A DNA stretch of 64,000 nt from CAIXMG01 sp964628065 (GTDB lineage Bacteria; Patescibacteriota; Minisyncoccia; Phycocordibacterales; UBA1006): positions 1 through 64,000 of the forward strand of contig CAZVLM010000002.1 of NCBI GenBank assembly GCA_964628065.1, written 5' to 3'. The translations under genes were made by a program, and so were the position numbers. How positions within the stretch are numbered: position 1 is the first letter of the stretch; each line of letters begins with the position of its first letter. The notes beneath the pieces were generated by a model. That model searched no databases, was not told the origin of the DNA, and saw only the letters and a list, made by a program, of their open reading frames with translations. Below, piece after piece: positions 24,877-32,372 of this stretch.

Positions 24877-25533
24877 CTATCCATTCTTTACATGGATAGA
24901 AAGCCCGCTGATATTGCCCTTATGGGCTTGGAAGCTAGAATCAGCGCTCCTTGGAGACAAATCAAGAGCACCGTGATAATTCAAGACAAGCCCTCCTTGT
25001 TTCGTAGCCCTCATTATTTCAGCCATCAATCTCTTTCGATACTCCGAATCGCGCAAAACATCTTCGTCTATTCCTGATATGAGGAAGTTGGCAGAGTTGT
25101 CTGGGATTTTTGACACAAATCGCAACAAGTCTTCATTGATATATTCAACCGGGAAGCCACCCTGTTTCCTAGATTCCTCAACCCATCTTTGGTCGAACTC
25201 CTTTTTATCCACCCCAACGTAAGAAGCCAAAGAAATATCTAGCTCTTTTAGGTGGGCATCGGTATAGCCAGGTTCACCGCACCCTAAATCAATCAATGTT
25301 TCTCCGCTCAACTTTTCTTTTATAAACTGAAGATCTTCCTGGCTTGTTTCGAGATTTTGAGCGAGACTTCCGGAAAAATGACCCGGCGTTGTCCCGAGCA
25401 TGAACTTATTTTCCGGAAGTTCTTCTAAGAATTCATCGACTTCTTGCATTTTCTTTTTTAAAGATAGGTCTTCATTGAGGTTTGGACCATCGTTATCAAT
25501 ATTCCGATTTAGCATCTCTTCTGGAAATTTCAT
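24877..25533 (-). CDS. class I SAM-dependent methyltransferase
   Basis: The 218-residue protein has a Rossmann methyltransferase motif I, LIDLGCGEPGYTDAHL (about 80-95), then YVGVDKKEFD (motif II acidic residue) and NFLISGIDEDVLRDSEY followed by KQGGLVLNYHGAL. The N-terminal 75 residues form an acidic helical region (LKKKMQEVDEFLEELPENKF). The substrate is unknown. TATAAT ends 7 nt before ATG 25533 in an extended -10 context (TGCTATAAT). Confidence 0.8.
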   Translation of the reverse strand: MKFPEEMLNRNIDNDGPNLNEDLSLKKKMQEVDEFLEELPENKFMLGTTPGHFSGSLAQNLETSQEDLQFIKEKLSGETLIDLGCGEPGYTDAHLKELDISLASYVGVDKKEFDQRWVEESRKQGGFPVEYINEDLLRFVSKIPDNSANFLISGIDEDVLRDSEYRKRLMAEIMRATKQGGLVLNYHGALDLSPRSADSSFQAHKGNISGLSIHVKNG

Positions 25534-25612
25534 ACAAGCGATTATAGCATAAAGCTCGAACCTTACTTGAGGTAACGAAAAAATCCCTTATTTCTAAGGA
25601 AATTTTTCAATG

Positions 25613-25685
25613 TGCACTCGGTTGGAATCGAACCAACGACCCTCTGCTTAAAAGGCAGGTGCTCTACCGACTGAGCTACGAGTGC
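25613..25685 (-). tRNA. tRNA-Lys(TTT)
   Basis: Cloverleaf on the minus strand: acceptor GCACTCG/CGAGTGC, D-arm TAGCTCAGTCGGTAGAGC, anticodon loop CTTTTAA with anticodon TTT, and T-arm GTTGG-TTCGATT-CCAAC. The 3' CCA is not encoded. Confidence 0.97.
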
Positions 25686-25771
25686 GTGCTCTGCGAAGCT
25701 TTAGCGAAGCGGGGCGGCCCCATTACTAAAACTTGCGTTTTACGAAACGAACTGTACTATACACAATAATT

Positions 25772-26263
25772 ATGAAAATATCAAGAGGCAATGTTGAATA
25801 CGTGCTTGTGCTCCATGATATCCGGAGCGTGTTCAATGTTGGGGCATTATTTCGAACCGCGGACGCAGTCGGCATTACGCGAATCATTTTGTCTGGCTAT
25901 TCGCCGACTCCTGTCGATCGATTTGGAAGAGATCGAGCCGATTTTGTTAAATGTTCTCTTGGTTCCGAAAAAAGCGTTCCGTGGGAATATGTAAAAAGTC
26001 CGAATTCAAAACTTAAAAAACTTAAAACAGAAGGATTTGAAGTTATCGGAGTTGAGCAAGATAAAACCTCGGTTGATTACAAGAAAGTAAAAAAGACCGA
26101 CAAGATGGTCTTCATACTGGGGACAGAAACAACGGGCATCTCTAAACCGCTTCTTAAAATGTGCGACACCATCGTTGAGATTCCTATGAAAGGAATGAAA
26201 GAGTCGTTGAATGTTTCGGTAGCAGGAGGGATTGTTCTGTATCGAATGCTTGATCAGAAATAA
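25772..26263 (+). CDS. TrmH/SpoU-family RNA 2'-O-methyltransferase
   Basis: This SPOUT methyltransferase of 163 residues methylates ribose 2'-O in rRNA or tRNA. Motif 1 is LVLHDIRSVFNVGALFRTAD, motif 2 VFILGTETTGISKPLLKMCD, and motif 3 IPMKGMKESLNVSVAGGIVLY, with the knotted C-terminal fold. It lacks the N-terminal extra domain of RlmB. I place the start at ATG 25772, since upstream codons encode a non-conserved tail. The exact RNA target is not evident. Confidence 0.9.
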   Translation: MKISRGNVEYVLVLHDIRSVFNVGALFRTADAVGITRIILSGYSPTPVDRFGRDRADFVKCSLGSEKSVPWEYVKSPNSKLKKLKTEGFEVIGVEQDKTSVDYKKVKKTDKMVFILGTETTGISKPLLKMCDTIVEIPMKGMKESLNVSVAGGIVLYRMLDQK

Positions 26264-26279
26264 TTTTTAAGTAATCTCT

Positions 26280-26840
26280 TTACTTGTTAAGTATCCGCAA
26301 AGCCTCGCGGATTTTTGCTTGCGTATCAAGCGACGGATCAATGGTTCGCAAACACTCGCGAGACGCAGACTCAGTGTAACCAAGCGCGATGAGCGCATCG
26401 AGCACGTCGTTGTTTGCAGAGCTTCCATCATCTGAGTGGATTGCAGGAAGTTTATCTCGTAATTCGAGAATGATTTTTTCTGCAGTCTTTTTTCCAATGC
26501 CGGAGATCTTTGTTAAGTAAGAGACATCGTTCATGTTGATGGCGCGGGAGATGGTTCCGATGGTTGCGACATTCATCACGCCAAGCGCAGACTTTGGACC
26601 AATGCCAGAAACGCCTCGGAGAAGTTCAAATAAGTCTTGGTCGTTGAGGTTTTCAAATCCGTACAAATCCTGCGAGTCTTCTCGGATAACATGAGACGTC
26701 CAAAGAGAAAGGGTTTCGCCCACCTTGTGTTTAAGTAATGTCTCGGCAGTGGCAAAGACACGGTAGCCAATACCGTAAGCTTCCACAATAATGTATTTGT
26801 CGGTTACGGCAGATACCGTGCCGGTAATTTGAGCGATCAT
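26280..26840 (-). CDS. ruvA: Holliday junction DNA-binding protein RuvA
   Basis: RuvA tetramers bind the junction and hold RuvB. The 186-residue protein shows the N-terminal OB domain (MIAQITGTVSAVTDKYIIVEA), two helix-hairpin-helix motifs (LLRGVSGIGPKSALGVM and LTKISGIGKKTAEKIILEL) and the C-terminal RuvB-binding domain (ALIALGYTESASRECLRTID). TATACT ends 6 nt before ATG 26840 in the extended form TGCTATACT. It is on its own, away from ruvB and ruvC. Confidence 0.97.
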   Translation of the reverse strand: MIAQITGTVSAVTDKYIIVEAYGIGYRVFATAETLLKHKVGETLSLWTSHVIREDSQDLYGFENLNDQDLFELLRGVSGIGPKSALGVMNVATIGTISRAINMNDVSYLTKISGIGKKTAEKIILELRDKLPAIHSDDGSSANNDVLDALIALGYTESASRECLRTIDPSLDTQAKIREALRILNK

Positions 26841-26880
26841 GGGCTAAGTATAGCATGACTCACGCCTTAGTCTGGAAAGA

Positions 26881-27114
26881 CGCACCCCGCCGGCTTTGCC
26901 GAACACACCCCGCGAGCTTCGCTCGTCGACCCTCTCTAAAAGAGAGGGTAGGCTCCGTCGAGACTCTTTCATTCATTAAAATTCCGATCATCTCTTAGAG
27001 GCTATCAACAATCTACAAAACCACTTGTCTAGACGAAGCAAAGCTTTGCATAAGTGTTTCACCTTACCCTCTCTTTTAGAGAGGGTCGCTCGCCGAAGGC
27101 GGCGGGGTGTGTTT
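26881..27114. repeat. composite palindromic element (MITE/BIME-like)
   Basis: The left arm holds CGAGC/GCTCG (26913-26925) and ACCCTCTCT-AAA-AGAGAGGGT (26929-26949). The right arm, inverted, holds ACCCTCTCT-TTT-AGAGAGGGT (27066-27086) and GGCGGGGTGTG. The core of about 115 bp contains ATCTCTTAGAGGC. No ORF is present. It fills most of the ruvA-rpsT intergenic space. Confidence 0.8.
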
Positions 27115-27187
27115 GAGAGGGGACCTCGGCGAAGCCGAAAGTGCGCGTTGGTGCGTGAAGTCTTGCAAAAAATCAAACTTATGCTAC

Positions 27188-27193
27188 TATAAT
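27188..27193 (+). promoter_or_regulatory. -10 box of rpsT (leaderless arrangement)
   Basis: TATAAT ends 7 nt before ATG 27201, predicting an mRNA that begins at or near the start codon. Confidence 0.6.
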
Positions 27194-27200
27194 CCTACCT

Positions 27201-27461
27201 ATGCCAAATCTACAAAATGCGAAAAAAGCTTTGCGAGTCTCTGACCGAAAGCGAACATTGAACGACAAGCGCCGAAAAGCAGTCAAAGAAACTGTAAAAG
27301 GAGTGAAAGCTCTTATCGGAGCTGAAAAGAAGATCATCGCTGAAAACCTTGCGAAAGCTTACAAAGCTATCGATAAGGCAGCAAAGCGAGGAATCATCAA
27401 GAAGAACACTGCAAACCGAAAGAAGTCACGACTTTCTAAGGCCTTGAAGCCAAAAGCTTAA
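27201..27461 (+). CDS. rpsT: 30S ribosomal protein S20
   Basis: This 86-residue, Lys/Arg-rich, helical protein binds 16S rRNA early in 30S assembly. MPNLQNAKKALRVSDRKRTL and the C-terminal AAKRGIIKKNTANRKKSRLS are the hallmarks of S20 (bS20). Length is typical. It has a very short leader and a strong terminator just past the stop, which overlaps the end of the convergent gene. Confidence 0.97.
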   Translation: MPNLQNAKKALRVSDRKRTLNDKRRKAVKETVKGVKALIGAEKKIIAENLAKAYKAIDKAAKRGIIKKNTANRKKSRLSKALKPKA

Positions 27462-27877
27462 ATCGACGTATTAAAAAATCCCTTCGCTTCTCGCGAGGGA
27501 TTTTTTTGTGCAGGAAGCTCTTCGATTTTGAGTTTATAAACACCCTTTTTCAAAAAGATGCCCTTTTCTTCGTTTACTTTACGCTCAAGGAAAAAAACAA
27601 CCAAAACAATTTGTTTTTCCAACAAGCCCTCAGGCTGCCATGAAACACGGATACAGCACTCTTCGCGGAGCAGTGCGTTTGTGTTTTTTTCCACAGGAGG
27701 GGAAAGTTTAAAAGGAAAGGTCAGTCCGTTATATATCAGGTTGAGGGTGAAAAAACTACTGTCAGAGATCTCGAGGGGGAGTACAAGGTCAACACTCCCG
27801 ATAATCTCAGGCGAAATCTCAAGAAGAGCGTCAGCTGCAATTCGATGAAGGTTTTCTGGCTTCATTTTGTTATTCAT
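27458..27877 (-). CDS. hypothetical protein
   Basis: The frame is open to 27943, but ATG 27877 (MNNKMKPENLHRIAADALLE) is the most plausible start, giving 139 residues. It contains beta-strand-like segments (VDLVLPLEISDSSFFTLNLI, QIVLVVFFLERKVNEEKG) and no known motif. Its last codons overlap rpsT by 4 bp and lie within the rpsT terminator. It is divergent from the thioredoxin-like gene at 27971. I do not recognise it. Confidence 0.55.
   Translation of the reverse strand: MNNKMKPENLHRIAADALLEISPEIIGSVDLVLPLEISDSSFFTLNLIYNGLTFPFKLSPPVEKNTNALLREECCIRVSWQPEGLLEKQIVLVVFFLERKVNEEKGIFLKKGVYKLKIEELPAQKNPSREAKGFFNTSI
27473..27506 (+). terminator. rpsT terminator
   Basis: AAAAAATCCCT pairs with AGGGATTTTTT. 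It lies inside the 3' end of the convergent CDS. Confidence 0.85.
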
Positions 27878-27970
27878 TTTAAGTGAACGAATAGAGACTG
27901 AGACTTCGATTTTGAGTATTACATTATTTCTTCTATTTGCCAAGTCCTACCCGATAAGTATACTGGTGCC

Positions 27971-28246
27971 ATGACACATCTCCTCTTTTTTACCGGAACT
28001 GAATGCCCTCACTGCGCCTTGATGCGCCCATTGGTCGCAAAGCTCTCATTCGAGATAGGTCTTGTAGTGGAAGAACGCGACACATGGAAAAGCGAAGCAG
28101 ACTACCGGCTTCTTGAAAACTATCAGGAAGAAATAGGGGATCATGAATGCCAAGGAATTCCTTTTTTCTATAATACAGACACGAAAGCCTATATTTGCGG
28201 AGAAGTCTCTTATAAGGAGCTGAAAAAGTGGGCAACGGGACAATAA
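27971..28246 (+). CDS. thioredoxin-like protein with CxxC
   Basis: This 91-residue protein has the thioredoxin/glutaredoxin active site FFTGTECPHCALMRP near residues 6-20 and a cis-Pro-like GIPFFYNTDT near 62. It lacks a signal peptide, so it probably acts in the cytoplasm as a disulfide reductase or thiol carrier. Start codon spacing from TATACT is 8 nt. The SNARE-associated (DedA-like) membrane gene follows after 17 bp. Confidence 0.8.
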   Translation: MTHLLFFTGTECPHCALMRPLVAKLSFEIGLVVEERDTWKSEADYRLLENYQEEIGDHECQGIPFFYNTDTKAYICGEVSYKELKKWATGQ

Positions 28247-28263
28247 TGTGAGATAATAATCTC

Positions 28264-28908
28264 ATGACTGAAACAGGAGAAATATTGAAGCAGATCGCAG
28301 CCCTATCCTATGTGGGAATATTCGGCGCATCGTTTCTTGCAAATATTGTAGTTCCTGTTCCTGAGGAAGTAATCATTCTTGCGATCGGGTATGTGGTGGG
28401 TACGGGAACGATCAGTTTCTGGATCACGCTCCCGATTGTTATTTTTGGAATGCTTCTTTCAGATGTGATTATGTTCTCGCTTTCTCTTCATGGAAACAAG
28501 ATTGTGCGAACGGTCTATGATAAGTTTTTCGCAAAGATTGTTCCCATGAACCAAGAGTTTATCGAAAGTCATGTAAACAAAATTATTTTTGTAGCTCGAT
28601 TCCTCGTAAACCTTCGATTCATTGGACCATTCCTCGCAGGACAGGCAAAAGTATCATACAAAAAGTTCATCCTTATCGATGGTCTTGCGATTCTTATTTA
28701 TTCATCGGTACTCCTTTGGGCTGGGCACTATTTCAGCAACCGTATCGAAAGCATTTTCAGCGGCGTAGGCATTTTCAAAAACGTACTCCTTATCGTGATC
28801 GCGATTGTTATCCTATTCTCTGTAGGCCAGGCGATTAAAAAGGCATTTTTGAAGTTTGAGAAGAAGGGGGAGGTAAAGCCTGTAGACACGAATAATGTAG
28901 AGAAATAA
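28264..28908 (+). CDS. DedA-like (SNARE-associated/VTT) membrane protein
   Basis: This is a 214-residue polytopic membrane protein. It has the DedA-type pattern: an N-terminal FGASFLANIVVPVPEEVIIL re-entrant region, then ARFLVNLRFIGPFLAGQAKV, matching the conserved (F/Y)xRFxPxxRxxxPxxAG motif. DedA proteins help flip or move undecaprenyl phosphate and other lipids; which lipid applies here is unknown. A second DedA-like gene occurs at 45009. A hairpin terminator follows. Confidence 0.85.
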   Translation: MTETGEILKQIAALSYVGIFGASFLANIVVPVPEEVIILAIGYVVGTGTISFWITLPIVIFGMLLSDVIMFSLSLHGNKIVRTVYDKFFAKIVPMNQEFIESHVNKIIFVARFLVNLRFIGPFLAGQAKVSYKKFILIDGLAILIYSSVLLWAGHYFSNRIESIFSGVGIFKNVLLIVIAIVILFSVGQAIKKAFLKFEKKGEVKPVDTNNVEK

Positions 28909-28934
28909 AAAACTGCCAATACGGCAGATTTTTA
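28906..28934. terminator. bidirectional terminator
   Basis: AAAAACTGCC...GGCAGATTTTT, between convergent genes. Confidence 0.8.
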
Positions 28935-28938
28935 TTTC

Positions 28939-29220
28939 TTACATCGTAAGCGTCGGATATACATGATTAGGGTTTCTATCTTTTTCTTCCTCATCAACCA
29001 GGGTAAAGCGTTTTGTTCCGTCTGTATTTAAGCCGGTAAACCTTTCAATTGAAGTTATGTATAGCTGACCGTGATCATACAACGCTCGGTACACTACATA
29101 AAAATTGTCACCTTCCATATCGCTGTTTTTGGCAATATCAACCACGATGTATTTATTTCCGCGGTAGTGTTGGTATATTCTGTTTCGGACAACGTCGGTT
29201 TCTAATGTTTTGAATTTCAT
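28939..29220 (-). CDS. DUF1653-like protein
   Basis: The 93-residue protein matches the DUF1653 pattern: RIYQHYRGNKYIVVDIAKNS, then VVYRALYDHGQLYITSIERF and a late G..RF segment (GTKRFTLVDEE). Family members are small beta-barrel proteins without established function. It lies 12 bp downstream of the kinase-like gene on the same strand but has its own -10 (TATTAT, 6 nt from the ATG). Confidence 0.75.
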   Translation of the reverse strand: MKFKTLETDVVRNRIYQHYRGNKYIVVDIAKNSDMEGDNFYVVYRALYDHGQLYITSIERFTGLNTDGTKRFTLVDEEEKDRNPNHVYPTLTM

Positions 29221-29232
29221 ATAGTTATAATA

Positions 29233-29934
29233 CTAAGATAACTTTTTATATTTTTTATAAAGGCTGTCAACTCTTTCCTTGTAATAATCAAACACTTCTG
29301 GATAGTTGGCGCGCAATAGCTGAGCAGATCCAAGTGTCATTAAGTTATCCTTCTCGATCGCTTTTTGTATATATTCTTCTCCTTCCCAAAATGAGCCGAC
29401 ATCAATCTGTGCGAGTTCTCCTGATCTGAGGTATCCGTAGTTGTGATCCCAGTTAAACGTATCCTCGGTAATGCCCTTGTCCCAAATTTGAGAGATGAGA
29501 CCAATTACGTCATCAATCACCGTCTTCAACTTCTCAAGGCGATTTTCGTCATCTAAACTTTTAAGTCGATCACATACGAGTTCTACCTTTTCTTGAATAA
29601 GAAAAGGTGTTTCAGATACCACGTATCCCTGCCCATCCAGTGTGATTGTTTTAATAGGGGATTCAGCCCCTGCCTGATGGAAGTATATAAGGCCGGTTTC
29701 TTCTCTAAGTTTATCATTGGCTAATTGATAACTTATTGAATCATGTTCGAACCAGTCTCGAGTCAGCTCTTCTGGTTGCTTGCCCCATTTTATAAACTGT
29801 TCTTTCCCCTCTTCAAATGTTTTTTGTCTTTTCAATACAAAACCTCCGTCGGCACTTATATAGGCTCGTGCTTGTACACCTTCGCCGAGGAATGTATAAG
29901 GTTGGGAGAGTATTGTTTTAAGATCGTAGTGCAT
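29233..29934 (-). CDS. protein-kinase-like / phosphotransferase-fold protein
   Basis: This 233-residue protein shows features of the kinase/aminoglycoside phosphotransferase fold: a glycine-rich segment FLGEGVQARAYISADGGFVLK with a candidate catalytic Lys, a central QEKVELVCDRLKSL, and WDHNYGYLRSGELAQIDVGSF, which resembles HxDxxxxN...xxDxG. The match is by eye and the catalytic residues are not all canonical. ATG 29934 is chosen because TATACT ends exactly 6 nt upstream and the longer frame has a non-conserved tail. Confidence 0.55.
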   Translation of the reverse strand: MHYDLKTILSQPYTFLGEGVQARAYISADGGFVLKRQKTFEEGKEQFIKWGKQPEELTRDWFEHDSISYQLANDKLREETGLIYFHQAGAESPIKTITLDGQGYVVSETPFLIQEKVELVCDRLKSLDDENRLEKLKTVIDDVIGLISQIWDKGITEDTFNWDHNYGYLRSGELAQIDVGSFWEGEEYIQKAIEKDNLMTLGSAQLLRANYPEVFDYYKERVDSLYKKYKKLS

Positions 29935-29952
29935 GGGATCAGTATAAACTAT

Positions 29953-29977
29953 AATTATGCAAAAACGCCAGCCAAGG
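29953..29977. terminator. hairpin upstream of kinase-like gene
   Basis: AAAACGCC...GGCGTTTT. It may terminate an unseen transcript; no gene reads into it from the right. Confidence 0.4.
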
Positions 29978-30129
29978 CGTTTTACTTGTGTGAGCCTTCT
30001 CGAGATAGAACCTTTCGGTTCCTTACCCCGTATAGTTATTTTTAATAAATTCATCATACCATAGCGACGCTTCTCGTGCGCCTAGCGATTTTTTGAAATA
30101 GTGACAAAAGTGACACGAAATAGGCTCAT

Positions 30130-30153
30130 AAAGTTACAGATTCCTGTAACTTT
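30130..30153. other. perfect inverted repeat in intergenic region
   Basis: AAAGTTACAG-ATTC-CTGTAACTTT, a 10-bp stem about 75 bp upstream of the hydrolase gene. It could be an operator or a terminator. The rest of 29978-30228 shows no gene. Confidence 0.5.
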
Positions 30154-30228
30154 TGTATCAAATTAGGCAACGTAATTTTTGGAACTCAAAGCCAGAGAGA
30201 TTCTCTTATTTATGCTAAACTTTGAATT

Positions 30229-30966
30229 ATGCAAATGATGCTCAGAAATAGGCTGGTAAATTATGAACAGTTCGGAGGGGGTTCTCAAAATCTTCTCATT
30301 TTGCATGGTTGGGGTCAATCAATAGCTCCATGGAAGACTACCGCTTTGCATTGCTCAAAAAGCTATAAGGTCACAGTTTTGGATTTGCCAGGCTTCGGTT
30401 CATCAGAAGAACCTGAGAAGGTTTGGGATACGTTTGATTACGCTGAATTCGCGAAGGAATTTTTGGAGAAATTATCAATAAAAAATCCTGTGATCATGGG
30501 GCATTCTTTCGGTGGAAGAGTAGGGACAATCCTTGCTTCAAAATATCCCGACGTGCTTTCGCAGTTGGTTTTGGTCGATGCTGGCGGAATCGAGATTAAG
30601 AATTTAAAAATAAAAATTCGAGTTCTTATATACAAATTATTCGTTAAACCAATTAGAAAAATGTTCAGTGATAAGATTAAGGGATTTTTCGGAAGCTCGG
30701 GATATCGTAATGCTTCGGGAACAATGCGACAGATTTTTGTAAAAGTGGTCAATCAGGATCTACGTCAATTGTTTAGTTCGATAAAAATTCCTGTCTACGT
30801 TATCTGGGGGAGTAACGACCAAGTTCTTCCTGTTGAATATGTAAAAATCTATAAAAAGCTGATTCCTCACTCAATCATAAGGATCATCTGGGGTGCGGAT
30901 CATAGTCCCAATATTTCGAAACCTCAGGATTTTCTAAATGCACTCGATGATATTTTAAAGATATGA
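30229..30966 (+). CDS. alpha/beta hydrolase
   Basis: The 245-residue protein has the alpha/beta hydrolase fold: oxyanion region LLILHGWGQSIAPW, nucleophile elbow GHSFGGRVG (Ser about residue 93), acid in WGSNDQVLPVEY and catalytic His in WGADHSPNISK. The substrate is unknown. It overlaps the MurF-like gene by 4 bp (ATGA), so the two are translationally coupled. With ddl converging from the other side, a role in peptidoglycan precursor or peptide processing is plausible but inferred. Confidence 0.85.
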   Translation: MQMMLRNRLVNYEQFGGGSQNLLILHGWGQSIAPWKTTALHCSKSYKVTVLDLPGFGSSEEPEKVWDTFDYAEFAKEFLEKLSIKNPVIMGHSFGGRVGTILASKYPDVLSQLVLVDAGGIEIKNLKIKIRVLIYKLFVKPIRKMFSDKIKGFFGSSGYRNASGTMRQIFVKVVNQDLRQLFSSIKIPVYVIWGSNDQVLPVEYVKIYKKLIPHSIIRIIWGADHSPNISKPQDFLNALDDILKI

Positions 30967-32372
30967 AAAAAGTGATCAATGCCATTTTCCCTTACACGTT
31001 TTACCTGCATATTTTCCAGCTGGAACGATATGATATTTTGCGCTTCCTCAAATGGCTTAAAAGCAATTTCTTCACCCGATCGAACCAGAACAAGAAACCA
31101 CTGGTTGTTACGCAGAAAATAAAAATGATAGAAGTACTGTCTTGGGTTTGGTTTATCGTGTTGGTAGTAGTGGGTGTTTTGATTTCAAAGTGGCTAGGAA
31201 TAATTGTTGCCGCTATTTTGATCATTCAGCCATATCTCCTCATTATCCTTTCAACGATCTCATTAAAACCTTATGAGGTTTGGAATCGGGCGCGAACTAT
31301 TCGGGTTACGAGGAATAAAATAAAATCCCTCAAACATACTCAAATAGTGGGCATTGCGGGATCATACGGAAAAACCTCAGTAAAAGATGTTTTGTTTCAC
31401 TTGCTTAAAAAAGATTATAAGGTTTTAAAAACTCCTCTCAGCTACAATACTATCTTTGGTATTGCTCAGGTTGTGGACTTGGAGCTGGATGATTCCTATG
31501 ATTATTTCTTGTGCGAACTCGGTGAATTCCAAAAGGGAGACATTACTGAAATGTGCGAAATGGTATTTCCAAAATACGGGATTCTTACAGGTATCAACGA
31601 CCAGCATTTGGAGCGGTTTAAGAATATCAAAAATACAATCGCGACAATTTTTGAGCTTGCAGACTTCTTGAAGGTGCAACAGCAAAAAACCATTGTTAAT
31701 GGTTTGAATCAATATATTTCTGAAGAGGTCCAGAGAAGGGGTTCCCATAATTTTGTCTTATACAGTACGGACGACAGCGAGCTTTTGGTAAGTGATGTTA
31801 AGTTTTCTGACAAAGGAACCTCTTTTGTTTTGAAATACAACGGAAAAATCTATCCAATAGAAACCCCGCTTCTGGGATACGCTCACCTTAATAATATCCT
31901 AGGAGCAGCTACGCTTGCCGTTCAGCTTGGAGCATCTCTTGATAAGCTGGAAAAACGGATTGAAACACTGCCTCATGTCCCGCACCGTTTTGCCCAGAAG
32001 GTTTTGCCAAACGGTCTTTTGCTCGTTGATAATTCCTACAGCAGTAATTCAGATAGTTTCAAAGAGTCTCTTAATATCCTAAAAGGTCTTCCAAGAAAGA
32101 ATAAGATATTGGTTACGCCGGGAATGGTCGAACTTGGAGACTCGAGCGATTCAATTCATCAAGAGCTTGGAAAAATGGCGAATAGTGTCTGTTCCTATGT
32201 AGTCTTAGTTGGTAAAAGCGATCGAACAAAAGCCCTCGCTTCTGGTATTGATCAGGACAAGGTGGTTTGGATGGACGACATTCGCCAGCTGTGGCAGACA
32301 GTTGAAAAATTAGGAATTCAGGCTAACGAAACAGTCGTTCTCCTTGAGAACGACTTGCCCGATAACTATTAG
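30963..32372 (+). CDS. membrane-anchored MurF-like Mur ligase
   Basis: This 469-residue protein has two N-terminal membrane segments (about 55-95) followed by a Mur ligase core: P-loop GIAGSYGKTSVKDVL, GILTGINDQHLERFKN, LLGYAHLNNILGAATLA and DNSYSSNSDSFKESL. MurF adds D-Ala-D-Ala to the UDP-MurNAc-peptide. Here the membrane anchor and lack of the classic N-terminal domain suggest a variant acting at the membrane, perhaps on a lipid-linked substrate. It is coupled to the hydrolase gene, and its stop overlaps the ddl stop by 4 bp. Confidence 0.85.
   Translation: MKKVINAIFPYTFYLHIFQLERYDILRFLKWLKSNFFTRSNQNKKPLVVTQKIKMIEVLSWVWFIVLVVVGVLISKWLGIIVAAILIIQPYLLIILSTISLKPYEVWNRARTIRVTRNKIKSLKHTQIVGIAGSYGKTSVKDVLFHLLKKDYKVLKTPLSYNTIFGIAQVVDLELDDSYDYFLCELGEFQKGDITEMCEMVFPKYGILTGINDQHLERFKNIKNTIATIFELADFLKVQQQKTIVNGLNQYISEEVQRRGSHNFVLYSTDDSELLVSDVKFSDKGTSFVLKYNGKIYPIETPLLGYAHLNNILGAATLAVQLGASLDKLEKRIETLPHVPHRFAQKVLPNGLLLVDNSYSSNSDSFKESLNILKGLPRKNKILVTPGMVELGDSSDSIHQELGKMANSVCSYVVLVGKSDRTKALASGIDQDKVVWMDDIRQLWQTVEKLGIQANETVVLLENDLPDNY

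Noticed and set aside
24799..25077. 92-codon plus-strand frame opposite the methyltransferase
   Set aside because: It overlaps the C-terminal half of a clear minus-strand methyltransferase gene and reads through its terminator hairpin.
26881..27114. CRISPR array from the repeated hairpins
   Set aside because: The repeats are palindromic, dispersed and inverted, not regularly spaced direct repeats with unique spacers, and no cas genes are present.
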